Shown here piece by piece: positions 1 to 8,565 of a DNA stretch of 64,000 nucleotides. A model generated the notes under the pieces. The model saw nothing but the letters and a program-made list of their open reading frames with translations. It ran no database searches and had not been told where the DNA came from. Positions within the stretch are counted from its first letter, which is position 1; every line of letters starts with the position of its first letter. The DNA is from Paracoccus haematequi (lineage in GTDB: Bacteria > Pseudomonadota > Alphaproteobacteria > Rhodobacterales > Rhodobacteraceae): positions 1 to 64,000 of the forward strand of contig NZ_UZWE01000024.1 of NCBI RefSeq assembly GCF_900631945.1, in the 5' to 3' direction. The position numbers and the translations under genes are program-made.

Positions 1-13
1 CGAAAGCCCCGCA

Positions 14-53
14 TAAGATACGTCGTTAACGACGTCGCTATGCACGTGTCTTA
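14..53. repeat. Nested palindromes at the window edge
   Basis: A perfect 16-bp palindrome (ACGTCGTTAACGACGT, 20-35) lies inside a larger imperfect inverted repeat whose arms are TAAGATACGT (14-23) and ACGTGTCTTA (44-53), 9 of 10 positions pairing. Such nesting is typical of a recombinase or repressor binding site or a transposon end. It sits just upstream of a nuclease gene that has lost its N-terminal half, so it may mark the element that truncated it. I cannot name the element. Confidence 0.45.
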
Positions 54-100
54 GCCGATCACCCCACGCTCAGGCAGGCGGTGGCAACCGGGCGGTTACG

Positions 101-2347
101 TTGTGGCAAAGGTTGGGGGATGCGCTGCCAGAGGGGCTGGCACCGATTTCCCATGTGCTGGCCCTGCCGCATGGGGCGTTCCTGGGCTCGTTGCCGGTGG
201 TTGAAGGTTCGCTGGATCCTCTAGCTCCTGCGGCGCTGCAGGCGCTTTTTGCCCGGTTGCGGGACGAGTTCGGCACTGTTCCCGCAAGCGCCTATACGCC
301 CCGGGCCGCAATCGGCAGCCGTCTGCACGCGCTGCAGGGCGGTGTTTCAGCGCAGGATATCGAGGCCGGGGTTCTGGATGACAGCCTCGCGTTCTATGGT
401 CTGCGCGATCCCGCCGCCTGCGCCGATTTCGCCGCCGCCCAAGCCCGGGCGCTGATTGAGTCCGGCGTTTCGGCCCGTGAAATCGCCGTGCTGTCGGGCG
501 ATGATCTGCGCCAGATCGCGCGCGCTTTCTCAGCCCAGGGAGTGCCGCTCTCGGGCCTTCCGGGCCAATTACCTGAGCGAGATGTCATTGGCGAGGCCGC
601 GCTACATCTGGCGCTGGCCAAGCGACCGCCAACTCCGGCTATGGTCTTGGCGAGCCTCGCGCTTTCTCCTTTGATGCCCTGGGCGGCACAGACCGGACGC
701 GATCTTGCCGAAAGCCTCATGGGTGGCGATTTCCGAGGCGCCATCCTCACGGACACGCCCGCACATAAGGAACTGTGGGACGATATCCGCGCCTCGGCCG
801 GCAGCTTGCCGCAGCTGCGATTCCTGCTGGACCGGATCTGCGAGCGGATCGGAAAAGGCGATCAGGTCCGCGCGCGGCTGACTGTCCCCCCCGGCGAAGG
901 CACGCCGGATTGGGAGATAATCCTGCGTGGCATTCAGATCGCGCCGCCCATGGTTGCGGACCCCGACCGCAATCTTGAAGGCGTCAGCCTCTGGTCCGCG
1001 CATGAAAGCCCGTGGCGCCCATGCCGCCATCTGATCGTCAGCGATTTCACCGACGGGCTTTACCCAACTCGCCCGCGTGCCAATCCGCTGTTTCTTGACA
1101 GCGAGATCGCTGCGATACACGCGGGAACCGGCGTTCACCTTCGCGGTCGGGCCGAGGGGCTGGCGCAAAGCCTCGCGTTACTTGATCAACAGCTTCAGGC
1201 GGTTTCCGGCAGCGTCACCTTCCTCATCCCATGGCGCGATCTGGCGGGCGGGCGCTTGCAACCTTCGGCCGGGTTGTCGCTGGTGGCGCGGGCGGTGGCG
1301 GGCGTTGAGGATGCCAGCGATCTGATCACCGATCTGTCGCGTCAGAGCCCTGCGGAATGGCCGATTGCGTATCACCATCTGATGCCGGTGTCGGAACCCG
1401 CGGAATTGCCTGAGGAGCTTACTTTCCCGGGGCATCACCTTCTGTCCCTTCGTCGGCGCGATGACGGCACCGCCAAACCGCAATCGCCCTCACGGCTCGA
1501 GACGCTGCTTGTCAGCCCGCTCGCCTGGCTTCTGGCCGAGGTTGGGGCCGAGGATATGTCTTGGTCGACCGAAGAACTCGACGTGATGGCAAGGGGCAAT
1601 ATCGCCCATGATGTCTTTGAGCATGTCTTCCTGAAGGATCAGCCGTTCCCGGAAACCGAGGCGCTGGCAGAACTGATCCCCGAGGCCTATGACCGCGCGC
1701 TCACCCGTCACGCGGGCTATCTGCGCAGCCCGTCATGGGAGATGGAGCGCCGCGGTTTGGAGCGTGAGATCATGGCGGCGGCCCTGCGCTGGCGCGACCA
1801 CTTGCTGGCGCTCAATGCCAAGATCATCGGCAATGAAATCTGGCTGGCCGGTGAGGCGCATGGCATCAATCTGCATGGCAAGGCCGACGCGATCCTTGAA
1901 CTGCCTGATGGTGCGCTCTTGATCATCGATCACAAGAAAAGCGGCACCAAGGGCCGGCGGCAGCGGATGGAGGCGGGCTGGGATCTGCAGGCAGGGCTTT
2001 ACGCCGATATGATAGCGCGGCCCATGCGGCGCGAGGGTGACGGCATGGACCCGCTGATCGGCCGCAAGGTGGCGGTCGCCTATCACCTGATGAATGATGG
2101 CGGGCTGCTGACTTCGGGTCTGGTCTTGCCCGAGGGCTCGCCCGCTCGCGACATGGGCGATGCGGTGAATGCCGGGGCGGTAGCCAAGCTGGCGGAACGC
2201 TTGGCCGAACTTGGTGCAGGCCGGGTCGTGCTGAACACCTCTGAGGATGCGGCCTTCTTCAAGAAAGAAGCCGGCTTCACCCCCTATGCGCTGACCGATG
2301 GCTCGGCCCTGGTCACCGCCTTCATCCGCACGCTCGAGGAGGAATGA
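101..2347 (+). CDS. AddB/RecB-like PD-(D/E)XK nuclease, N-terminally truncated
   Basis: The C-terminal half is a RecB-family nuclease domain: a GKAD aspartate near residue 595, the IIDHKKS (D-x-K) catalytic core near 610 and an LQAGLYAD motif near 630. The preceding region resembles the inactivated-helicase middle part of AddB proteins. AddB is usually about 1000 residues; this product is 748 and lacks the N-terminal ATPase-like part. The start is TTG with no good ribosome site, and the frame stays open upstream to position 17, so the real start was probably lost at a junction near the nested palindromes. The four Fe-S cysteines of classical AddB are not evident. The stop overlaps the next gene's start (ATGA), so the two are probably made together and act as a helicase-nuclease pair. 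The cell's housekeeping repair genes are expected elsewhere; this is more likely an accessory copy. Confidence 0.75.
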   Translation: MWQRLGDALPEGLAPISHVLALPHGAFLGSLPVVEGSLDPLAPAALQALFARLRDEFGTVPASAYTPRAAIGSRLHALQGGVSAQDIEAGVLDDSLAFYGLRDPAACADFAAAQARALIESGVSAREIAVLSGDDLRQIARAFSAQGVPLSGLPGQLPERDVIGEAALHLALAKRPPTPAMVLASLALSPLMPWAAQTGRDLAESLMGGDFRGAILTDTPAHKELWDDIRASAGSLPQLRFLLDRICERIGKGDQVRARLTVPPGEGTPDWEIILRGIQIAPPMVADPDRNLEGVSLWSAHESPWRPCRHLIVSDFTDGLYPTRPRANPLFLDSEIAAIHAGTGVHLRGRAEGLAQSLALLDQQLQAVSGSVTFLIPWRDLAGGRLQPSAGLSLVARAVAGVEDASDLITDLSRQSPAEWPIAYHHLMPVSEPAELPEELTFPGHHLLSLRRRDDGTAKPQSPSRLETLLVSPLAWLLAEVGAEDMSWSTEELDVMARGNIAHDVFEHVFLKDQPFPETEALAELIPEAYDRALTRHAGYLRSPSWEMERRGLEREIMAAALRWRDHLLALNAKIIGNEIWLAGEAHGINLHGKADAILELPDGALLIIDHKKSGTKGRRQRMEAGWDLQAGLYADMIARPMRREGDGMDPLIGRKVAVAYHLMNDGGLLTSGLVLPEGSPARDMGDAVNAGAVAKLAERLAELGAGRVVLNTSEDAAFFKKEAGFTPYALTDGSALVTAFIRTLEEE

Positions 2348-5300
2348 CCATGGCCCCCGTCAATGCAGATCAAGGTCTGGTCATCGTTCCCGCGGGTGCC
2401 GGCGCGGGCAAGACCCACCGCATCAAGACCCAGCTGTCCGATTGGGTGAAACGCGGCATTGTCCGGCCCGAACGTATCCTTGCCGTCACCTTTACCGAGG
2501 CCGCGGCTGGCGAGTTGCGCGAAAGGATCCGTGCCGGCCTTCTGGCCGATGGACTGGTCGCCGAGGCGATGGCGGTCGAGCGCGCCTATGTCTCGACCAT
2601 ACATGGACTGGGCCTGCGGCTTTTGACCGAACATGCTCTGGCGGCTGGTGCCTCGCCGCAGCCGCGTCATCTGGGCGATGCCGAGCGGGATCTGCTGATC
2701 CGTCAGGCACTGGCACATGCCAAGGCGCTGGACCCGATCAAGGCCGCGCCCGAGCGGTTCGGTTACGCCCCGAACTTCGTGAAGGGCGAGACGGTCGAAG
2801 ACAGTTTGCGCGCCCGGGTGCTATCGATGATCGACCTCTTGCGCGGCCTTGGGGACAAGGGGCGCGACGCTGGCCTGATCGCTCCGGCACTGACGCGGCT
2901 GGATGCGGTTTACGGGCCGGTTCTGGATGACCCTATCGCCGCGACCACCGCGTTGCAGACGGCCGTGCAGGTCATGATCGCAGCCTTTCCCGAGGGAGGC
3001 ATGGCCGGGATCACCGCCAAAACCAATGTCGAGAAGCTGGAGAAAAACCTCGCGCTTTTCAAACGTGTTGATCGCGCGCCCGATCTTCTGGATTGGGATT
3101 GGCAGGTCTGGAACGATCTGCGCAGCCTGTTCATCTCTAACCGCTCCAGCAAGACGCCTGCGGGATATGACGACCTTGCCACGGCGATCATGGCGGCGGC
3201 GGATGTGCTGCCCTGCCATCCCGGCCCGCTGGCCGATGCTAAGCTGCACCTGTCCTGCCTGATCGCCTGCGCGCAAGAGGTGATGGCGGCCTATGAGACC
3301 CGCAAGAAGGCGCTCGGCCTGATCGACTTTGCTGACATGATCACCGGGGCTGAGCACCTGCTCCGCACCGACCTCGCCGTGCGGCAAGCGGTGCTGGACG
3401 AGATCGACTGCGTCATCATCGACGAATTCCAGGACACCAACCCCGTGCAATTCGCGCTTTTATGGCAGTTGGGCCAGCACGCGCCGCGCACACTGCTGGT
3501 GGGCGATGTCAAACAGTCGATCATGGGGTTTCAGGGTGCCGATCCGCGCCTATCGACAGCGCTGGCGGCGGCAAATCCCGATGCGACCCAGCCTTTGGAC
3601 CGCAACTGGCGCTCGACCCCAGCCATCATGCAATTCGTCAATGCGATGGGGGCTGGCCTCTTTGGGCAGGGCTATAACCCGCTGGCGCCGACCCGCGATG
3701 CGGTCGCAGCTCCCGCGATCGAGGTTCTGAACGCTACGCAGGGACGGCGCTCACAAAAGTATTCGCAGCCCCCAGAACACATCGCCGAGCGCATCGCCCG
3801 TATCCTGACTGATACTGAGACCATCACCGACCGCCACACGAAGGCCGTCCGGCCGGCGCGGCCTTCGGATATCGCGCTCTTGGTCTGCCGCCACACCACC
3901 GCCGCCCGCTATGCCGAGGAATTGCGCGCGCGCGGCGTTCCGGTGCGGATCGCCGAGGATGGCTGGGCGAAAAGCCCGGTGATTGTTGCCGCCCGCGCCG
4001 CGCTGGCCTTTGCCGCCAATCCGGCGGATATCCATGCCGGGCTGCTCTTGCGCACGCTTGGCCCGGACCCGCTGCCCTTGCAGGAGGCGCTATCCGCCCA
4101 GATCGAAGGGCGGTTGGTGGATGACCCGGTGCTGATGCTGCTGGCCGCGCTCTCGGACATTCTGGCCCGCTCGCCAGTGGGGGCGGGGCTTGATCTGGTG
4201 CTGGATGCCGCCGACCTGCGTCTCTGGGCCGAACGTCAGCCCGATGCCGCCCAGTCCCGCGCCGATCTTCTGCGGCTAGAGGCTGAGGCGGGTGAGTTCG
4301 AAGCCGCGCATCGCGATCTCAAATCCGCCTCGGGGTTCCACGGCGAGACTGCCAAGGTCTTTCTCGGCTGGCTCGACGCCCGTGGGGGCGAGCGCGATTT
4401 CGACCGTCATCCCGATCCTTCCGCCAACAGCGCCGAGGCCGTGGAGATCGTCACCTGGCATGCCTCCAAAGGGCGGGAATGGCCGATCACTGTCGTCGCA
4501 GAGTTCGACTATGGTATCGAGGAACGTGCGGGGGCCACTGCGACCCGTTTCGATGCCTTGGACCGCATCGACGATATGGCGGTGGTGCTGGGGTCCGCGA
4601 GCCTGATCCACACGCCCGGCTTTGCCGCGCCCGAGGCGACCCGCCGTTTCATCGAAGACCGTCGCGCCGATTTTGAAGCCAATGCGAAAAACCTTCTCTA
4701 TGTCGCCCTGACCCGTGCCCGTGACCGGATGGTGCTGGAATGGCCGGGTTTTCTGAAGGACCGCGAAGAAGACGCGCCCGAGGCTACGAACCTGTTTCAT
4801 ATCCTGTCCGATACTTGCGCGCCGCAGATCGGGGCGGGCAGCCTGCGCATCAATGGCGTGGATTGCCCGGCGCTGATCACGCAACTGCCTGAAGAGGCGG
4901 GATTTACCGAGTACGCAGGCGGTGCGGCAGCCTCAGCGCTGCGATTCGGTGCCGCTGCGCCGTTGCCCGTGACACCGCTGACGCCCTGGCGGCTGCAGCC
5001 CTCGCAAACCCGTAGTGCGGGGGTGCCGCCCGTGTCCCGCCGTATCAACATCGGAGCACCCTGGCCAAAGGCACTGAACGATGCCTACCGCGGCACAGCA
5101 CTGCATCTGGCGCTGCGCACATACCTGACCCGGCCCGATCTGGCCCCGACTTTGGCTCTCGCGACCGGGCTTGACGACGCCACTCTTGCGCTAGTGGCCG
5201 AGCGCGCCACGGCGCTGAAAGCCTGGCTTGCCGATCAGGGCTATACGGACCTGCGCGCCGAGATTCCGGTGCTTGGCCACACGCCCGAGGGTGCAGAGAT

Positions 5301-5550
5301 CCCCGGTGCCCTCGACCTTCTCGCCATCGGCCCGGCAGGCGCGATGCTGATCGACCATAAATCCGGCGGCGGCGGTGACGGGTTTGGCCCCTATTGGCCA
5401 CAGCTTTCCAGCTATGCTGGACTGTTGGCCGGACTATACCCGCAGCATCCGCTGCAGGGCGTGGCGGTGTTCTGGGTCGATCACGGTTGGCTGGAACTGG
5501 CAGATGAGGGCGCGTCGGCGGGAGCTTTCGCACAGGCCAGAGTTAACTGA
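2344..5550 (+). CDS. AddA-like UvrD-family helicase with C-terminal nuclease
   Basis: Complete superfamily 1A helicase of 1068 residues. Visible motifs: Walker A PAGAGAGKT (about 16-24), Ia AVTFTEAAAGELRERI, II IIDEFQDTN (about 360), III VGDVKQSIMGFQGA (about 385), IV RNWRSTP, V TWHASKGREWP (about 703), VI YVALTRARDR (about 785). A RecB-type nuclease domain ends the protein: GALDLLAIGPAG, then IDHKSGG (about 1000) and QLSSYAGLL. This is the AddA/RecB architecture: 3'-5' translocation on DNA with nucleolytic processing of ends. It begins inside the stop of the AddB-like gene and its own stop overlaps the next start (TGATG), so translation is coupled. The pairing with phospholipase-D and SNF2 genes suggests a role in destroying foreign DNA rather than routine recombination; that is inference. 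Confidence 0.85.
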   Translation: MTMAPVNADQGLVIVPAGAGAGKTHRIKTQLSDWVKRGIVRPERILAVTFTEAAAGELRERIRAGLLADGLVAEAMAVERAYVSTIHGLGLRLLTEHALAAGASPQPRHLGDAERDLLIRQALAHAKALDPIKAAPERFGYAPNFVKGETVEDSLRARVLSMIDLLRGLGDKGRDAGLIAPALTRLDAVYGPVLDDPIAATTALQTAVQVMIAAFPEGGMAGITAKTNVEKLEKNLALFKRVDRAPDLLDWDWQVWNDLRSLFISNRSSKTPAGYDDLATAIMAAADVLPCHPGPLADAKLHLSCLIACAQEVMAAYETRKKALGLIDFADMITGAEHLLRTDLAVRQAVLDEIDCVIIDEFQDTNPVQFALLWQLGQHAPRTLLVGDVKQSIMGFQGADPRLSTALAAANPDATQPLDRNWRSTPAIMQFVNAMGAGLFGQGYNPLAPTRDAVAAPAIEVLNATQGRRSQKYSQPPEHIAERIARILTDTETITDRHTKAVRPARPSDIALLVCRHTTAARYAEELRARGVPVRIAEDGWAKSPVIVAARAALAFAANPADIHAGLLLRTLGPDPLPLQEALSAQIEGRLVDDPVLMLLAALSDILARSPVGAGLDLVLDAADLRLWAERQPDAAQSRADLLRLEAEAGEFEAAHRDLKSASGFHGETAKVFLGWLDARGGERDFDRHPDPSANSAEAVEIVTWHASKGREWPITVVAEFDYGIEERAGATATRFDALDRIDDMAVVLGSASLIHTPGFAAPEATRRFIEDRRADFEANAKNLLYVALTRARDRMVLEWPGFLKDREEDAPEATNLFHILSDTCAPQIGAGSLRINGVDCPALITQLPEEAGFTEYAGGAAASALRFGAAAPLPVTPLTPWRLQPSQTRSAGVPPVSRRINIGAPWPKALNDAYRGTALHLALRTYLTRPDLAPTLALATGLDDATLALVAERATALKAWLADQGYTDLRAEIPVLGHTPEGAEIPGALDLLAIGPAGAMLIDHKSGGGGDGFGPYWPQLSSYAGLLAGLYPQHPLQGVAVFWVDHGWLELADEGASAGAFAQARVN

Positions 5551-6062
5551 TGCCCTGGGGAATACTTGCTCCCGATACCGTGGTTTCGCAACGGCGCCAG
5601 CAGAACCTCGGGCTTGCGGCGGCGGTTCGTCATTTCAATGATCGGGCGGTCCCCGGAATCGGCGGCATGTGGTTTCCCATGCCCATCCTTTGGTCGGTTC
5701 TGGCGATCTCTATCGCCGAGGAACTTGGTGTGCCGGCACTGCCTGTCGGCAACGCGGTCGAAGCGCGTGTCATGCTTGAAGTCATCGCGGGTCCGCAGGA
5801 TCGCCGCGTGCGAGGGGCGCGGAAGATGCAGGGCTTGAAGGATAGCAGTTTCCACAATCTCAGGCGTCGCGGAACTTATGTGGTTCAGCCGATCCGCATG
5901 GCGATGGTGCAGCCTCTGGTCGCACTCGGGTTCGTGCAGGGCAGCCGCTACGGCGCGTTTCGCATACATAGCGCTGGCAGAGAGCTGTTGGAGCTGAATG
6001 CGATGAAAGAACCGCGCCGTTTGCTTGGTGCCTGGCGCATGGCAGGCAGCCACATGGCCTGA
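5550..6062 (+). CDS. Unrecognised operon protein, N-terminal part (170 aa)
   Basis: I do not recognise a named domain. The protein is mixed alpha/beta in feel. Residues about 95-155 (KMQGLKDSSFHNLRRRGTY, then a run ending GFVQGSRYGAFRIHSAG) look like a winged-helix-type segment. Its ATG overlaps the helicase stop. It ends in TGA immediately before the next ORF, and the next ORF's frame is open upstream through this stop (codons for GLKEALTVLSPV bridge it). The two ORFs may therefore be one roughly 400-residue protein broken by a single base change near 6050, or two translationally coupled genes. The combined size and neighbours recall large helper proteins of helicase-PLD defence operons (DUF6361-like is a guess). 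No catalytic motif is visible. Confidence 0.5.
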   Translation: MPWGILAPDTVVSQRRQQNLGLAAAVRHFNDRAVPGIGGMWFPMPILWSVLAISIAEELGVPALPVGNAVEARVMLEVIAGPQDRRVRGARKMQGLKDSSFHNLRRRGTYVVQPIRMAMVQPLVALGFVQGSRYGAFRIHSAGRELLELNAMKEPRRLLGAWRMAGSHMA

Positions 6063-6076
6063 AGGAGGCCCTGACA

Positions 6077-6763
6077 GTGCTTTCCCCGGTTGGGGCTGTC
6101 CCGGAAGCGGTGCGTAAACTGATCCTTGCCCGATTGCTCGACGGAAATGATCCCGGCTCGACCCGGCGCCGGGCCCTGGCGCGCCTCGGCACTGGCCCCA
6201 GCTCCGCGTATTTGGACCAAGAAACCGCATTGGCGGGGGTTGCGCCGGATCACTGGTCGGATCTGCGCGCCGGAGCGGCATTTATGGATATTCGCGATGC
6301 CGCGTTGACGGTGTTGGACCAGTTGGAACAGCACCTGCTGAAGCTTCGCGACGATAATCAGCCTGTGCGCCTGTCAGAAGCGGAGGCAGCCGAAGTCGCC
6401 ACCGAGCCGCTGAAACAATTGCGAGATCTGGCCTCGGCAAAAGGCGCGCTTGTCGATCAGGGCAATGAGGAGACTAGCCGCAGATTTATCGCGGAAATCC
6501 GACATCTGTCCGATCAGCAGCTGATCCAGAGGCTGGCCGAGCGCGATTCTACCGTGATTTGTCAGCGCGAAGGCCACATTTTTCTCGGGCCGGCTGCGAG
6601 CGAGTTGCGGGGCAGCTCGGAGACCCAGGACGAGAACCGGCCCCCTCAGGACGAGGCCTTCGCGCCGCAGCTTTTCCGGCTGCACAATCTTCATTGTCTG
6701 GTGACGGAGCTGTCCGGAAAGGTGAACCCGGGCAGCCGTGACGCGGGATCGGAGGCCGTCTGA
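6077..6763 (+). CDS. Unrecognised operon protein, C-terminal part (228 aa)
   Basis: GTG start with a strong Shine-Dalgarno (AAGGAGG at 6062-6068, 8 bases upstream) that overlaps the previous stop. This supports independent translation, but the frame also runs open upstream into the 170-residue ORF, so a frameshifted single gene is the alternative. The product is helix-rich and acidic with no cysteine or nucleotide motif that I can identify. It contains a probable amphipathic or coiled segment (about 75-130) and a C-terminal RLHNLHCLVTELSG stretch. Its stop overlaps the phospholipase-D-like start (TGATG), which ties it to the same transcript. Function unknown; a structural or adaptor subunit of the putative defence complex is plausible. 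Confidence 0.5.
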   Translation: MLSPVGAVPEAVRKLILARLLDGNDPGSTRRRALARLGTGPSSAYLDQETALAGVAPDHWSDLRAGAAFMDIRDAALTVLDQLEQHLLKLRDDNQPVRLSEAEAAEVATEPLKQLRDLASAKGALVDQGNEETSRRFIAEIRHLSDQQLIQRLAERDSTVICQREGHIFLGPAASELRGSSETQDENRPPQDEAFAPQLFRLHNLHCLVTELSGKVNPGSRDAGSEAV

Positions 6764-8565
6764 TGCAGAACACGACGCTCTACTCCCTCTTCATGCCGCC
6801 CGAGGATTGTTATGGCGACTTTGGCCTTATGTGCGGCTTCACCGCGACGCGGCAGGTCCTGGGGCAGATCCGCCGAACATTCACTGGCGAGATGGCGCGC
6901 CCGGTGCTGGCCGCCTTCATCCATCCAACCATGAATGCGATCTCGGACGTTCCGGGACTTGCCTGGATGTGGATGCGCCTCGAGGGACGCGGCTACAACC
7001 TTCTCCATGCCAAGGTAGCGCTTCTGGGTTTTCGCAAGCGCGGCGGAGATGGCTATGTCATTCGCCTCGCTGTCAGCACGGGGAACTGGACACAGGATCC
7101 GCTTACTCGCAGCATCGACCTGTTCTGGTCGATCGATCTGGACTCTGCTGTGCCTGGCGCACAGGACATTGCCGATATCCGCGCTGCGCATGAGATGTTT
7201 GGATGGCTGCGCGAGCGGGCAGATTGCGCCCTGATCGAACGCAGTTTTGACGGGCACCGGCCAGACGCCCTGCTGGAGGCCGCGATCACAGCCTTGCCCA
7301 CGTCATCCGCGCGTCCCCGCTTCATCGACAGCCGCAATCAGGCGCTGTTTCCTCAGGTGGTCGAGCGCCTGGGTACCAAAAAGAAGGCCGACCGTCTCAT
7401 CCTCGGGTCTGGCTATTTCGAGAGCGACGGCGATGGTGCTGCTGGCCTGCCAGAGCTACTGCGCCGCGCATTGGTGCAGGAGAAATCCCTGACGAAAACA
7501 GCGGCTCTCGACCTGTTTCTCAACCCGTCCTCCTGTCAGGGGCTTGCTGCCCGGGCCGGTGCCTTGATTGACGCAGGCTGGAACTTGCGCCCTCCGCGCT
7601 CTGTCTTGCATGGAACTGATGGGTGCCTGCATGCAAAATTTGTGGTGCTGGCGTCGGGCGAGACCGAGGCCTCGGGACGGGCTTATCTTGGATCCGGCAA
7701 TCTGAGCATGAACGGGTTTGAGCGTGCCGCAAGCGCCGGGGGAAACCTTGAGGCAGGTGTGATCGTCGATCTGCCGGGAGGACTGAAATGGCCGCGACGC
7801 AGAGACACGCGGAACGGTATCGCCGCTGTTTTGCCGATCCAGTTCACTGATGTGGTGACGCCCGAAGCCCTGCAGCAAGGGGAAGGCTTTGTGCGCCCCG
7901 ATGAGCCAGAAACCCAGCCGCCAGTTGCGTGGCTTATATGGCAAGACGGGGTGGTCTCGGCCCCCGAAGACAAATCGGTGATGGTGATTGGTGTCGATGC
8001 GGCTCAGGCCCAGACACCTTGTCCATGGCCTGCACCGGCTCCAGCGATTGTGACACTCGCGGAGGGCGGCTGGCGGCTGCCTGTCATTTCTTCCGAAGCA
8101 CTTGTTGTCGCTCGCCCCTCCGATATGTCGGTCGAAGATATCCTTGCCAGCCTTGGCTCATTTCCCGAGCCAGGTGATGCTGACAGCGAAGATGAGGGTG
8201 AGGAAGGCGAAGAGCCGCTCACCGACGCCTCAGATACCACCGAAGCTCCGCCAGCTGCCTATCCCATTCGCAGGATGATGGAACTTCTGGTGAGTCTTTG
8301 TGAGACACAGGCAAGGTTGGACCCGCGGGACTGGCAAAGGTGGTGTCGGGAGTTGCAACAGAACCTTTGCGCTATCGCGTCTCGCGAAAAAACGATGCTC
8401 GAGTTCTTCCGGAACGCCAGGGCAAATCCTCTGCCTGCTCTGGCAGATCCGCGTATGCGCCCGGAAGAGGTTTCGCCAGACCTATTGAGAGATGCGCTTT
8501 TGGCAGTGTCCGTCGCGTGGGAGCTCAGCGCTTACCCATCGCTCTGGGAACGGGAGGCCGCGTGA
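6763..8565 (+). CDS. Phospholipase-D-like nuclease (two HxK motifs)
   Basis: A 600-residue PLD-superfamily protein. Two half-sites are visible: LLHAKVALLG near residue 80 followed by a STGNW motif, and CLHAKFVVLASG near residue 288 followed by YLGSGNLSMNGF. H-x-K plus the downstream Gly-Asn is the active-site signature of PLD nucleases (NucA/BfiI type) and of the PLD proteins in DISARM (DrmC) and the Dpd system (DpdK). Around residues 470-495 is a very acidic linker (DADSEDEGEEGEE), then a C-terminal helical domain of about 110 residues. Start and stop overlap both neighbours. The gene immediately before an SNF2 helicase makes an effector nuclease role likely. I cannot assign it to a named system. 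Confidence 0.75.
   Translation: MQNTTLYSLFMPPEDCYGDFGLMCGFTATRQVLGQIRRTFTGEMARPVLAAFIHPTMNAISDVPGLAWMWMRLEGRGYNLLHAKVALLGFRKRGGDGYVIRLAVSTGNWTQDPLTRSIDLFWSIDLDSAVPGAQDIADIRAAHEMFGWLRERADCALIERSFDGHRPDALLEAAITALPTSSARPRFIDSRNQALFPQVVERLGTKKKADRLILGSGYFESDGDGAAGLPELLRRALVQEKSLTKTAALDLFLNPSSCQGLAARAGALIDAGWNLRPPRSVLHGTDGCLHAKFVVLASGETEASGRAYLGSGNLSMNGFERAASAGGNLEAGVIVDLPGGLKWPRRRDTRNGIAAVLPIQFTDVVTPEALQQGEGFVRPDEPETQPPVAWLIWQDGVVSAPEDKSVMVIGVDAAQAQTPCPWPAPAPAIVTLAEGGWRLPVISSEALVVARPSDMSVEDILASLGSFPEPGDADSEDEGEEGEEPLTDASDTTEAPPAAYPIRRMMELLVSLCETQARLDPRDWQRWCRELQQNLCAIASREKTMLEFFRNARANPLPALADPRMRPEEVSPDLLRDALLAVSVAWELSAYPSLWEREAA

Noticed and set aside
101..5550. Housekeeping addAB genes
   Set aside because: The AddB-like gene lacks the N-terminal half and obvious Fe-S cysteines, and the pair is coupled to PLD and SNF2 genes, so an accessory role is more likely.
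8340..8564. N-terminal extension of the SNF2 helicase
   Set aside because: It lies inside the PLD gene in another frame, with basic non-domain sequence. ATG 8565 at the coupled junction fits better.
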